The notes under the pieces are model-generated. The model was not told where the DNA came from. It saw only the letters and a program-made list of their open reading frames with translations, and did not search any database. From assembly GCA_914767715.1 (NCBI GenBank), contig OU612072.1, positions 9,672,001 to 9,736,000 on the forward strand: a DNA stretch of 64,000 nt, written 5' to 3'. The DNA is from Membranipora membranacea (taxonomy: Eukaryota; Bryozoa; Gymnolaemata; Cheilostomatida; Membraniporidae). The position numbers were made by a program, and so were the translations under genes. Position 1 is the stretch's first letter, and every line of letters starts with the position of its first letter. This document shows, piece after piece, positions 9,986 through 23,600 of the stretch.

Positions 9986-12900
9986 TCAGGTTAGCTGGTA
10001 ATACTCTACAATGTCCGAGTTGTAATCAGCCACAATTAGAGTGTTACCATATATATCCATATCGTATATATCCATGTCTAGTTTTGATGTTTCTTTTGAT
10101 TTCTCTTTCCCTGTTAGCTCGCCTATGTATTCTCCTGTAAATAAACAAGTTTCTATGATATGAAGTTGTTTGCAGATAAACTCAGGGAGACACTGAATTT
10201 TTCTGCACCACAAAGAAAAGGCATGCACTGAATATTTACATGATGTTGTCACGGGAACTTTATCTTTTTCAAATTGTGAGTGGGCAATTCTCAGCATTGG
10301 GACCACAATCGAGTTAATTTAGTCCCAAGAAAAACAAGCTGGGTTGACTGGAGCAACTGACCGTACTATTGTCCGAAGAATAAGTTTTTATGAATAAGTC
10401 TAATTCCATACTTTTCAATTACCAAACATAGTAGAAAGCCTCAAATTAACACCAATACCTGTGTCTACATCCAGTATACATATCCTTGTGTTAGAGTTTT
10501 CATTAGTGACCAGTACATATCTGTTCTTATAGCAGACAACTCCCTGTGGACGCCGTACACGATCAGATGTCCACATCACCTCACCACTGTCTATATTTAT
10601 CCTAAATACTGTATTAGTATTATAAACAGTCACAACTAAAGAGTTATCCCCTACTGTAGCCATAGCTATGAAGTAACCAGTACATAAGTCACATGGTATG
10701 TTTTTGATGAGGTTGCCAGTAAAAGAATATAAACCTAGCTGTTTGTTTTCCGGGTCAGGAATGATAATTTTGCTGTCAATTATCCTGTGTTTGTTAACAT
10801 CGATGTATTTAATAGGACATGTCCAATTCCTAAAGAGTTGATTTGTTCCACCATGGTACTGAATTTTGAATTCCTGGTTTACTCTACCCAAAAGGAGACA
10901 CAGCTTATCATCAACCACAGTGATGCTACTTCCATACTGATCAACTTTAAGAAAACCTTTCTGAACTTGACCATCTTCACTGATTCTATCTACTGATCGG
11001 TCACACCCTACATAAGTGTACTGTCCATGGTGACAAACTGACTCTGGTTCATCGCTGACCTCACATACTCGCAGCAGAGTCATGGCTTGGGGAGGTGTTG
11101 GCTGGTGTGGGGTTTTATTGGTCTTACTGGTAGGTTCCAGCGGTGACAGTAGTAGATCATCACTTGCTTTGATATCAAGAGCAGCTTCTGACTCTGTGTC
11201 TGCAAAATGAGTGAAAGAAAATACTTAATCAAAAGTATTATCTGCACCATGGCTCATAATCATGCTGAAACGATCAAAGTTTGCCGTTCGATAAAATCGT
11301 CTCATAAATGTGCCAAATTAGTGAAAGTGAAATATTAAAGTAGTGAAGTATTCGTAGATGGAAAATTAAAGGCTAGCTAACATTCACTTGTCCGCTACCT
11401 TTAAGAAGATGCCTATCACAGCAAAAGTTTATTGCTAGCCAACATTAAGTCACCTCAAAACTCGCTTTACTCAACTCTAGTTAGCATTTACTCCTATAGG
11501 GTATACATGTGAATGTAAATGTTCACAGCTGATCTCTATCTTACCCCTAACTACAAGTTTGACATGATTTTCTGAAGGTTTATATTCTGGTATTTCTATA
11601 TTCATCAGTTCAGTGGTCAGTTTATCCGTCTCCTCTATACCTCTCACAATATCCACCTGAAACAAATAGATATAAAACTACTTTGGGCACAAACAGTCAA
11701 AGATTCCTGGGAATTTACCAAACTTATGAGAAGGAAAATTGTGAAATACATTGGTTATATTATTGTTTAGATGCAGGATTCAAGGGCATAGGCTATATAT
11801 TTCATCAAACGCGCATCTTCAGTATGTTTGGGATATTCAAGGCTTAATTGGCTTTAAAAGTCCAACCCGCATGACATTTGACATCATTTGAAACAAGTCA
11901 AGACATCATGAGAGCGCAAATTCTGCATTTAACATTTTGCTAAGACAAAACGGGTTAGGAGTTTGTTGATTCTACAAGTGATACAGTCTAGCTATCTCTG
12001 AATTCAAAGTGAATTAACAAAATACTAGGGGTTACCTCACCTGGTGGTGATAATAGATTCTAGAGTCAATCCTCTTCACTCCTCTGCTGATCTTATCCAG
12101 TTTGCTGCCGACATTGTCATCCAGAAAACTTGTCACTTCTGTCTTAGACTGAGATCTGCAACTGACCAGCTTATTCTCCAACTCATCGTACTTTCGCTGG
12201 AGTTGTTTTATCTGATGAAAGGTGAGAAGTTTGTGTAAGATGACACCGCTGACAGGGCATTTTGGATGAGAAAACGTTGCTTTGCTGATTCAAAAATGTG
12301 GAGTGAACTTTAGAGTTTTATAATGATTATCTGGGTAATTTAAGTGGACAAAAATCAAATGTCTGGCAAAATTAGACAACAGATCTATCAAACTCAGAGC
12401 AAAGTCTCGTCGCATGCAATGAATTGAGACCCTGATAAAAATGTGATCTGCTCCAGTGATACCATATATAAAAAAGCGCAAATACATGGTCTTATCTGTT
12501 TAGCACCCCCTATAATAAGGGGCAACTCCTGACATAACCCTATTGATCATCTGGACAATAACATAAGTGGAAGAAATTAAATCTCCAGCAAAATCAGGGA
12601 GCAGAGGTTTCAAACTCAGAGCCAATTTTCAGCGCAGTCAATGGCTTGAGACCCTAAGAAGATCGATGCTTGCGTGTCAGACCTTACTGTAAGAGAACTA
12701 GTTTATGCTCCTAAATTCATTCAATGACTTACATTATTTAAAATATACATCGATTTCAGTTGATCAATTCCCTCTGTGTGGAGTTGTCCAACTCACCATT
12801 TAAAAGCAATATTGGAAACCAAATTGAAACAATCATTGAGGGAGATGGCCATACACTAAAACCTTTAAACCAGCAGCCAGAAACACAACATGGCTGTGAT

Positions 12901-14596
12901 TGGTTATCGATGTTGTGTTTTGCTGAGTTTGGTCCCACCTGGTTATCTCTGGCGTCATGTAATATAGTAATCATCTCCTCCGTGTCATTCTCCCAGTCTG
13001 ATAAGATTCTAGTTAACTGTTTGACTATTCCGAGTAGACACTCTTCTTTATCAAATACCCACAGCTTCATATCGTTGATAAGCTTTACAAAGTCATCATT
13101 CAATATTTGTAAATCCAGTAGATGATGCGGCAGATCTGTTAATGAAAATCATGATGTCAAAGGAGCTACAGATTAGACAAACTTCAGCACTCTCAGTCAT
13201 TGCTACAAAAACATGAAACTAAATTGGGGATATAACCATCTAAGATCTAGGGACCTAGGTAAAACACCTTAAAATTCTAAAGAATTGATTGAATATAATT
13301 TGACTAAATTTCTCAAGACAAGTCCTAAAACTTACTATCGGTGCAGAGCTGATGTCTCATCATACATTTAGAACAGAAAACTTCATTACATTTCTTACAA
13401 GCTAACGAATAGACTCTGTCGGTGTGCTTCTCACAGTTTCTTATCTCTACCTTTCTATACTCCTTCTTATACTCATCCATTGTTATTCTCTTATGATCAT
13501 CCAGAGCAAAGTTGTGACTCTGTAAAAATAATTGTGAAGCCCTCCCTATCACACTCTCATATTTGTGTTGGGTGCGATCAAGGAGTCAACTCTTTGAGGT
13601 GAGGGTCTAGCCTTGTCATCTGCCCACGGTTTTTGGTTTACCCAAAACTGAAAAGAAAAAAAACCGTGGCCACATGACAGTAGCAATGCATATATGCATG
13701 GAGAAAAGAAATTTCTGCCAGATAAATCAAATTCCATTTCATCAGTCGGGTGCTAAAATCTGATCCGACACAGCTCATCAGATCCATAATTTCAATATTT
13801 GCAAGAAATTCCAGAGGAGATTAAACATGAAGCTTACATCCATGTGGGGCTTACAGAACTTCTTCTGGCAGATTACACAGTAAATCTGAGCCAGTCTTCT
13901 CCTATCATCCTTTCTCATACAAACATCACAGCATAGAAACTTGTCTAGTGGAGCACCTGCAGACGGGATGTCATCTATACCTTCATCAAACACAGTTCTA
14001 CAACCAAACACAGCAGCGATGAGGTGATATGAGAGATTTCAGGTTTTGATTTACATGACTCCCAAACTTAAAGTGACTATAGCCAGCCAATTGAATGAAT
14101 GGTGTTGTCGAGGTAATATGTCCATACAGGCCACCTTTTGAAAAGACTGCTCAAAACAGTGTATAGATGCCCATATTTATTTTTCAGAATCCCAAAACCA
14201 GCCGAGCCAGGCGGAAAGAAAGCAACCAGAAGTACTAGCTACTAGGAAACTCAAGCATTCAATGTAGGGTTATTACATCAAGTGGGGTCCGAGATAGTAC
14301 AATACTGACAAAAGAAAGTTTCAGTCTATCAAAATAAAAACATAGACACAATGAATTACCATAATCTGAAATCGTATGAGCAATAATATGTTACCAAACC
14401 TGCAGAGCGGACACTTGATGATCTTAGTAAGTTCAGAGTCTTTTGTCAGACACGTAACACAGTAGATATGGTCTGGATGACAGGTTAACCTCTTCAGATC
14501 ATCGTTTTCGAAGCAAAGACCGCACTCCAAGAACTTTGGTTCCATTGAAAACTGTTCATCAGCAGTCGGTAGGGTCGATGGAGCTTTTTCTGTCAT
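9986..14596 (-). CDS. TRIM-like RING/B-box/coiled-coil/beta-propeller protein, gene B
   Basis: Predicted E3 ubiquitin-protein ligase of TRIM type, 636 residues. Coding exons (minus): 14400-14596, 13838-13997, 13336-13519, 12939-13135, 12041-12211, 11545-11656, 10459-11199, 9986-10134. All introns are GT-AG with phases 2,0,1,0,0,1,1. The C3HC4 RING is at residues 25-65. B-box 1 spans about 89-128 (Cys89, Cys92, Cys106, Cys109, Cys114, His117). B-box 2 spans about 148-186 (Cys148, His151, Cys160, Cys163, Cys168, Cys171, His175). A coiled-coil region rich in Leu, Glu and Lys runs over about 182-340. A six-bladed NHL/WD-like propeller covers about 385-636, with turns SEDG, IDSG and VDTG between strands C and D. 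Exon 8 has five extra codons (a duplicated DMDIY) relative to C-F. The ATG at 14596 is the first in frame. Substrate is unknown. Confidence 0.88.
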
Positions 14597-15383
14597 CACT
14601 GCAAATAGTACGCTACAAATAGAACGGAAACATCATATGTAAATCTGCAAAAAAATAAAAACAGTGTCACTGCCTAATAGTGTTCAGTAAATGTTTAAGA
14701 ATGGGTTTGCATATAATCATATAAGTTCGCCTAAGCTGGTTGGTCATAGCTTTATGACGAGGGTTCGCACAGTGTAAGGCCAGTAAAATCCACGCCCTTT
14801 GTAACAGTGCTAAAATAATATCTCACATCTTCTCTAATGCTACTGCACGGTTGCTGGTTGCAGGGAGAATGGTGGTTGCAAGAATATGTCCAACCACACC
14901 GGGAAAGGGTTTTCAGCCAGCCTTCAACAGATTTGATAGAGTCTGTGATTGAGCCGATTTGTTTTTCTTCCACACTAAAATAAGTGTTGTGAAATGACTG
15001 ATGCCAATGGTGTATTTTTTGCAGAACAACTAGACGTGAATTGGTTGCTGTAGTGGCAGTATTTTACAACTGTCTCAAACCAATTGGGAGAGGATCATCC
15101 TTGATGTTTAGGATTTATGTATCTATTCTCCTCGTACATGATGCGTGTCAAATGTGGCCGTCATCATCTGCAGATGCATCTGGCTAACAAAATGGTCATA
15201 TCTGGATGTGGTCAGTCAAACGCACTAAGCGCGTGGCTGTGATTCAGGAATCAACTGCTTGGATTCTATAAATATGATCACTCAGGACTGAAATTCAAGA
15301 CTGATCCAACTGGTAGCTGGGACTGTGTGTGTACTGATGTTGTAGTGTAGATCCAGCCTGCCTTCCAACTAGTCTAGGCTAAT
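14597..15383 (-). promoter_or_regulatory. 5' flank of gene B with putative 5'UTR exon and uORF
   Basis: A T-rich tract and TTGCAG acceptor precede base 14644, implying a spliced non-coding exon further upstream. An eight-codon uORF, opening with two ATGs, occupies 14613-14636. It ends 17 bases before the start ATG. The block is a near copy of 455-1241. Confidence 0.45.
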
Positions 15384-17008
15384 GCCAGCCGGCAAGGTTA
15401 AGCCAGCAACCTTCTGTAGAGGTTGCCAATGGGCAGCTTTATTGTTGGCCAATATCCTCTGACATCACCCGTCTTTGATAGGTATGCCAGAAGGAGCCAG
15501 ATATCCCCATTTCCCAGCAACAGATATAATTGGTTGTAGATGCTTCTGCTTTTATACTCTATTTTCTTGCCATTGGCGGTTGCAGATTCAATAACTTTTC
15601 TGGACTGACAACACATAGCCAACACTAGTTTAAGACCTCAAACGGTGCAAGATGCTGGTAGAGGCATTTCATTATCAACCACTTTCTCCCCTCCGTTTAA
15701 GTACATACCCATAAAGTGCCACAGTTATGGCACCATGTTTAAAGAGGATAAAGATGGAGCTAGATAAAACGACTGGTTATACAAGAGAAAAAGGTTTTAA
15801 GCAAGCTAATGGATAGTTATGTATAGGCAATCAAGACATATTGTTTCATATCCATCATACCAATATGCTGACAAGTTCCCAGGGGGTCTTTCAATTAGAA
15901 ACAGCCAAAATCGCAATCATATCACTCACTCAGTTTAGCCCGAGTTACTCAGATTTTTGGGTTCAACTCAGGCTTCTCAGGGGATTTTAGAATGTAAGCT
16001 AAAAACTCAGATTTTGCTCGTTGGCAGAGGTGAATAATATATAAACAATGCTAAATGTTACCTTACAATAATTTATGCCATATTATTAATGAATGATCAG
16101 GTATTAGATTCTAGTTGTGATAAGCTATGTAAATAATACTGCACTGCCTAAACTAATAATACCAAAGATTATAAATACTCTCACCGCACTGCCTATTCAA
16201 GTCATTTATGTGAAATTGATATGGCTAAATTCCAATTTGCATTTGAGAATGCTTTTAAAATTTAGCTTGTAACAAACTTGACATGATTGAATGAATCTGG
16301 TCTCTAATTTGAATACAATAATAATAATAAAGTTTATTTATGAAAACGCTTAATAAAATTGTTTAAAAACAATGATTTCTATGCGTTATAGAATATCGGC
16401 ACATTACACCCACACCCCAACTGAGATGAATAATAAAGATAACATCAAACTTTTGCATGAGAATAATGTGTGGTATTTGTTGTGGGTATTTGATTTCATT
16501 TGTGATAAGCTATGCTCTTATTGAACTGCCAATCCCAGTGATTTGCGAAATAGATTATTATGGCTAAATAGAAGTTGGAATTTAAGACATTTTAGACATT
16601 TTAGACATTAGTGATTTTGCAGGTGAACCGGATATATCCAGGCAATGATTTCAATATCATCACATTAAATTAATTATGCCTTTCTACCCTGGCGCCTCAA
16701 TTCGTCAGCCTTTAAATCAATATTTTTACAAACATCATATTTTAACATCATGGGGATACATTTTCACCTGTGGCGACGGCCTTGGTTAGTCCATATGAAT
16801 TGGTTCATCTGGATCAAATCTAAAATTATTTATGATCTTAAGTTTACAAGAAATGCTCCAGGTTTTTATTGATTTACTGGCTATCACCAACATGAAATGT
16901 TGCGAGAAAAGGATGCATATACTTTGTCAATAAAGGAGCATGCTGCTAGAGTATGGAACTTGCATTTGAGGGCATTGTTCTAGAAAATTGTGTATGATGT
17001 GATGCTCA

Positions 17009-17308
17009 TCAGCAAAACAGCACAATAATATCGAGGTCGCCTACGTCAAGCCTCAAATTCTTGGCAACATTAAAGACTTTCCTTAGTGATTTCTTGTCTA
17101 TGGTACATATGCTCGTGTGCAAAACAGGCAGACAATACATCAAGAGGGAAACTACAAAACTTTTGAACATCATGAAGGTAATGGCTTTGAACTTAGATGC
17201 AACATTTTTTAACAACATACTGTACATTCTTTGACTTGCTTTGCCAGCAATTCTTTGCACATAATCTTCAAATCTCAGGGGTTTCACCCGACAATATTTT
17301 GGTGCCAT
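17009..17308 (-). pseudogene. LINE reverse transcriptase C-terminal fragment (unit B copy)
   Basis: Duplicate of 2879-3178 with one residue change (L to S after DKK). It is non-functional and carries no catalytic motif. Confidence 0.5.
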
Positions 17309-17782
17309 CTCAGGCGTACTCTCAGCTGTTTACGCTCAGGGCGTACTTTAAAATACCACTATGTGACATGCTAATATCAAATCTCAGGTTTCGAATCCTC
17401 CCAGGTTGAGAGCCCTGGTTTTCGATGGTAAAAATTTACTGCAGTACCAATCCTAGAGGTCTAGGCTGAGAGTAAAAATGGTTGTCACGGTTAGGTCGAT
17501 GTAATTCGCAGACCAATGAAGCATTTGTCTCCCCTAGCGAAGTGCTTGTTTTCGAGAATGCTTTACATCCAGACACCAAGTAATCAAATAAGACATGAGC
17601 ATCCTTAATTAATTCCTGTGAACCAGTATCACATCCAAGAAATTTGAAATAGGCAAATACGTGGCCATTGATTGAATCAATTGCTTCTGGCACCACTTAA
17701 TACGCAACAGAAGTGGTGGTCAGGAAATGATACATTTGTTTATAAATATGAATTAATAATTCTTGCTAGGCATCTAAATACC

Positions 17783-18013
17783 GATCGCTTCTCGGCCTAT
17801 TGGCTAAGATCAAAGTGTCATGGCCAATGGCTGATTAGTGCCTGTTTCAGTTTCTGGCAGCTTGCTGCACACTCACGATTAGGAGGTCCACCATGGCCTC
17901 ACCTCTAGGATGCATTCTAGTTTACTAGGATGTATCACACTCCCAGTATGAGGACTCCGGGCAACTTGCGTCCCTCTTTAGGGGCAGCCCACCCTCTGTT
18001 TTGTCATAAACAG
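17783..18013 (+). mobile_element. U2-snRNA-headed retroposon, unit B copy
   Basis: Second copy of the element at 3653-3883, with the same 14 bp GGCATCTAAATACC repeat at 17769-17782 and 18014-18027. It was carried along in the segmental duplication. Confidence 0.75.
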
Positions 18014-18465
18014 GGCATCTAAATACCAAATGCTAAATGTTCTTAGCAAGGCAGAAGCCTTCTACAGACCCCACTCAGCCAGTACCTCTTACTCCCTCTC
18101 CCACAGGCCTTCTGGCTAGTTTTAGAAAATAAATAAATATAACAAATAAATTAACTATATAATCTTAATATCGAAATTAGATAGAGACAGTTAATAATAT
18201 CCCTGATATATCCTTCCCTGAGAAGGATATAAAACCTCTATTTAACTTCTTGAAGAGGTTGGGCAACCTCTTCCACCGGTCCATATGGCATACAATTTGC
18301 AACAGTGTTCAGCCTCTTCCGGTAACCTCTTTCCAACTCAGTTTAGACAACTGTTTGCCTGCTGGGATGAGCAGTGAAGACAAGCAAGATACATAAACTC
18401 TGTGTTAGCATTGACTAGGAACTTTAATTGGATTACTCTGTACCACAGCATTGGTTGGATATCAC

Positions 18466-18790
18466 CATTACAAAATAAAGTACACCTATGCTGTAGTATG
18501 TTGGATAGGCCCTGGGGGCAGATGTCAGGGAGACATGCCCCAATGCACCTATGAGAGTTGTGTAACAAAAGGCCTTTTGTTTGGTGAAAAAAGGAGTACA
18601 ATGGCAGGCAAAGTGTGCTTGTCTGAATGCATGTTGGATTCATGTGATTACATGCTGGGGCGCGTGTATGCTAGGCTCAGCTCTCAACTTTTGCTACACT
18701 CATTTGTGGGTATACACAATCCACCCGCTGCTACTATATGTAGGAACCACTGGTAAAGGGTATTTCACAACTGTACTTTATTTTGTGATG
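18466..18790. mobile_element. MITE with 18 bp terminal inverted repeats (unit B)
   Basis: Duplicate of 4336-4659, one base longer because of a GGGGGC versus GGGGC change near 18515. Ends and flanks are the same. Confidence 0.75.
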
Positions 18791-18914
18791 ACTGGATTGA
18801 ATTGGTTTGGTACTAGGTTAATTACTGTAACATGGTAGGCAAGTCTATCTATGCAATGCTATGCAATGCTATGTAATGAGTTGAATGACTGAATGAGTAA
18901 AGGGGGATGAAGAA

Positions 18915-18948
18915 CCAATGAACTAAACCTTTAGGTTTAGTTCATTGG
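18915..18948. repeat. Perfect palindrome, 16 bp arms (unit B copy)
   Basis: Same palindrome as at 4786-4819, unchanged in both arms. Confidence 0.8.
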
Positions 18949-20626
18949 ATGAACTGACTTGAAGCTGACTTGAAAATCATCTGCCAAGAGTGAGTTCATT
19001 AGTTTTACCACTCATTGTAATCTCAAGCTGCAGGAATTCTGTGTTTTGTAGAAAAACAGGCAATATATGATACTTACATGGAAACTGACCCAAGAGCTTG
19101 TGACTGGTGAATGAATCTCTTGTCTTTCTTCAGGTTTTTTTACTGTGGCAGTGTGAGTGTTTGCTCGCAAAGCTTACGCAGTCCTAAGCTTCTATTGTCC
19201 CTACTATTGATATATTAGCTCTGTTTGCTAGTATTTATTCCTATAAGTTTCAGTTTCAGTTTCAGTTTCACTTTGACTAAAAGCATCTGGCTAATCAGTG
19301 CAAAGATTTATAGTTTTATACATAGTACTGTCAATATACAAGAAGAGATAACTTCGAGAACTAAAATGCTGCACTTAATTTCGAAAAAGTGGAAGGACCT
19401 GTTTTCACAAATAGAACTACTCCTGTTGATATTGTGGGAAGGGATGGCGATAGATAAATATTATCATGTATGCACTTGCTTGCAAAGTCGAGTTAGTCTT
19501 CCCATTGGTTTGTAATTTTATGATATGCTGAGACTACAGAGTCGCACATGTCGTGCACGTCTACCTATACAGTCGGGCTGGAGTTCGGAAAAATGCAGAG
19601 TTCCCATGCTTGTTGAGCTAGCCATTCAATAACCCCATGTGAGCCAACACCCCCGATAGTTATTTGATTACGATGCATAGTTATGGAATGATATACTCAG
19701 CAGATATAGCATCATAAGATTTCGTTGGCAACTGATTTGAAGAGAGTATATCATCTTAGTATATGTGAAGAGTGTGTGGTGGAAAGAGAGGAATTTTATT
19801 ACATGGTCTTTTGTTTGATTAAATTTCTTCTGGTGAAAGAATAAATTTAGCCAAACCCATGCAATTTAGTTAAGTTTTGCAGAATGAAGGCTACCATTCC
19901 CGCAGTTGTGTACTATGCTTTATGCCTGTTCTTTCTTTTTTTTACCACCCTCTGACCTTAGGCTTAGCCTGAGGTAATCACTGCGAAGTTTAATATTACA
20001 AATGAGGTTGCTGTGTAGTGTCGGTTATCCTTTCATCGATAATAAGGGTAGCTCTGCAACGGTTTCAGTAGCCAGCATGATCACATCAGGGTAAACAATT
20101 TAATATCACAAAAGACTTATCCTAAATAATTGGAAGCCGATCAAAATTGAATCTCTTAGATAAACCTCAAAATTTTTGCAGTTTTGGGAGGAAGGAAGTT
20201 ATCATAGCTTGCTCAGAAAATATTAACACATGTATTGATATTGATTGACTCATAACTGTAATGTTATGAAAAAATAGATAAAAGTTATGAAAATAAATAT
20301 AATTTATATACATTATCTTACTCACTAGAAGACTGTTGCGAAACTTTGGCATGGGCTATGAGAAGACAACTGTTATTTTAGCAACATGGTAAATTTGCCG
20401 CTCTCGCTCTATCTAGATAACCCATTAACAAATTTAGTCAGAATAGTAAATTAATTAACTGTGTCCTTTGAGGCCATCATAAATACATCCAGTAAAGTAC
20501 AGAAGAAATCTCTTTGTCACAGTTTTACAGCTCCATCATAACTATAGTTTGGACTTTAGGAGCCGCAGATGATCTGTATGTTTTCAAGCGAGTCCCCTAC
20601 AACAGCGTTTCCGATCTCTCATTTTA
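18949..20626. other. Spacer between B and C with a 3.1 kb deletion junction
   Basis: Up to about 19660 the sequence follows 4820-5526 of unit A. At CCGATAGTTATTTGATT it jumps to the equivalent of 8660 in unit A. All the APK repeats and the hAT-like MITE are therefore missing from this unit. The shared AGTT at the break is a microhomology. From 19664 on it is the 3' flank of gene C. No gene was seen. Confidence 0.7.
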
Positions 20627-23600
20627 TCAGGTTAGCTGGTAATACTCTATAATGCTCGAGTAGTAATCAGCCACAATTAGAGTGTCATCATATATGTCCA
20701 TATCGTATATTGATGTTTCTTCTGATTTCTCTTTCCCTGTTAGCTCGCCTATGTATTCTCCTGTAAACAAACAAATTTCTATGATATGAAGTTGTTTGCA
20801 GATCAACTTAGGGAGACACATAATTTCTCTGCACCGCAAAGAAAAGGTATGCACCAAATATTTACATGATATTGTCACTGCATATTCTCTTTTCAAATTG
20901 TGAGTGGGTAATTCTCAGCATTGGGACCACAATCGAGTTAATTTAGTCCCAAGAAAAACAAACTGGGTTGACTGGAGCTACTGACCGTACTATTGTCGTA
21001 AGAATAAGTTTTAATGAATAAGTCTAATTCCATACTTTCCAATTACCAAACATAGTAGAAAGCCTCAAATTAACACCAATACCTGTGTCTACATCCAGTA
21101 TCCATATCCTTGTGTTAGAGTTTTCATTAGTGACCAGTACATATCTGTTCTTATAGCAGACAACTCCCCGTGGACCTTTTACACGACCAGATCTCCACAT
21201 CACCTCACCACTGTCTATATTTATCCTAAATACTGTATTAGTATTATAAACAGTCACAACTAAAGAGTTATCCCCTACTGTAGCCATAGCTATTAAGTCA
21301 CCAGTACATAAGTCACATGGTATGTTTTTGATGAGGTTGCCAGTAAAGGAATATAAACCTAGCTGTTTGTTTTTCGTGTCAGGAATGATAATTTTGCTGT
21401 CAATTATCCTGTGTTTGTTAACAGCGATGTTCTGAATAGGGCATGTCCAATTCCTAAAGAGTTGATCTGTTCCACCATGGTACTGAATTTTGAACTTCTG
21501 GCCGTCCTTGCCCACAAGGACACTCAGTTTATCATTGTCCACAGTGATGCTACTTCCATACTGATCAACTTCAAGAAAACCTTTCTGGACTCGACCATCT
21601 TCACTGATTCTATCTACTGATCCCTCACACCCTACATAAGTATACTGTCCGTGGTGACACACTGACTCTGGTAAATCGCTGACCTCACATACTCGCAGTA
21701 GAGTCATGGCTTGGGGAGGTGCTGGCTGGTGAAGGGCTAAGTTAGGTTTTCCGGTTGGTTCCAGAGGTGACAGTAGTAGATCATCACTTGCTTTGATATC
21801 AAGAGCAGCTTCTGACTCTGTGTCTGCAAAATGAGTGAAAGAAAATACTTAATCAAAAGTATTATCTGCACCATGGCTCATAATCATGCTGAAACGATCA
21901 AAGTTGGCCGTTTGATAAAATGGTCTCATAAATGTGCTAAATTAGTGAAAGTGAAATATTAAAGTAGTGAAGTATTCACAGATGGAAAATTAAAGGCTAG
22001 CTAACATTCACTTGTCCGCTACCTTTAAGAAGATGCCTATCACAGCAAAAATGTATAGCTAGCTAACATTAAGTCACCTCAAAACTAGCTTTACTCAACT
22101 CTAGCTTACATTTACTCCTATAGGGAATACATGTGAATGTAAATGTTCACAGCTGATCTCTATCTTACCCCTAACTACAAGTTTGACATGATTTTCTGAA
22201 GGTTTATATTCTGGTATTTCTATATTCATCAGTTCAGTGGTCAGTTTATCCGTCTCCTCTATACCTCTCACTATATCCACCTGAAACAAATAGATATAAA
22301 ACTACTTTGGGCACAAACAGTCAAAGATTCCTGGGAATTTACCATACTTATCAGGAGGAAAATTGTGAAATACATTGGTTATATTATTGTTTAGATGCAG
22401 GATTCAAGGGCATAGGCTATATTTCATCAAAAGCGCATCTTCAGTATGTTTGGGATATTCAAGGCTTATAATTGGCTTTAAAAGTCCAACCCGCATGACA
22501 TTTGACATCATTTGAAACAAGTCAAGATATCATGAGAGCGCAAAATCTGCATTTAACATTTTGCTAAGACAAAACAGGTTAGGAGTTTATTGATTCTACA
22601 AGTGATACAGACTAGCTATCTCTGAATTCAAAGTGAATTAACAAAATACTAGGGGTTACCTCACCTGGTGGTGATAATAGATTCTAGAGTCAATCCTCTT
22701 CACTCCTCTGCTGATCTTATCCAGTTTGCTGCCAACATTGCCATCCAGAAAACTTGTCACTTCTGTCTTAGACTGAGATCTGCAACTGATCAGCTTGTTC
22801 TCCAACTCATCGTACTTTCGCTGGAGTTGTTTTATCTGATGAAAGGTGAGACGTTTGTGTAAGGATGACACCCCTGTCAGGGCATTTTGGATTAGAAAAC
22901 GTTGCTTCGCTGATTCAAAAATGTGGAGTGAACTTTAGAGTTTTATAATGATTATCTGGGTAATTTAAGTGGACAAAAACCAAATGTCTGGCAAAATTAG
23001 ACAACAGATATATCAAAGTCAGAACAAAGTCTCGTCGCATGCAATGAATTGAGACCCTGATAAAAATGTGATCTGCTCCAGTGATAGCTTATATAAAAAA
23101 GGGCAAATACATGGTCTCATCTGTTTAGCACCCCCTATAATAAGGGGCAACTCCTGACATAACCCTATTGATCATCTTGACAATAACATAAGTGAAGGAA
23201 AATTAAATCTCCGTCAATGACTTGAGAACCTAAGAAGATCGATGCTTGCATGTCAAACCTTACTGTAAGAGAACTAGTTTATGCTCCTGAATTCATTCAA
23301 TGACTTACATTATTTAAAATATACATCGATTTCAGTGTGTGGAGTTGTCCAACTCACCATTTAAAAGATATATTGGAAACCAAAGTGAATCAATCATTGA
23401 GGGAGATAGCCATACACTACAACCTTTAAACCAGCAGCCAGAAACACAACATGGCTGTGTATGGTTTTCGATATTGTGTTTTGCTGAGTTTGGTCCCACC
23501 TGGTTATCTCTGGCGTCATGTAATTTGGTAATCATCTCCTCAGTACCATTCTCCCAGTCTGATAAGATTTTAGTTAACTGTTTGACTATTCCGAGTAGAC

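Larger units (their letters stand above)
15384..18366. mobile_element. 3 kb element with CCCAGC-type terminal inverted repeats (copy in unit B)
   Basis: This is the near-identical duplicate of 1242-4236 at the same position relative to the TRIM gene, so it arose by segmental duplication rather than fresh transposition. The first base of the left end is G instead of C. Relative to the A copy it has a small deletion near 15750. It contains a LINE RT fragment (17009-17308) and a U2-headed retroposon (17783-18013). Confidence 0.65.

Noticed and set aside
10787-10996. Plus-strand frame antisense to the propeller exon (also 21411, 52662)
   Set aside because: Shadow of exon 7; no independent support.
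12760-13125. Plus-strand open frame antisense to exon 4 of gene B (also 23339-23686 and 33845-34192)
   Set aside because: It is the complement of the coiled-coil exon; the minus-strand frame has splice sites, domain continuity and paralog conservation.
14597-14599. GTG codon just before the ATG as a start giving MMTEKAP
   Set aside because: Eukaryotic initiation prefers the ATG two codons on, and the frame upstream lacks an ATG in A, B, C, D and F.
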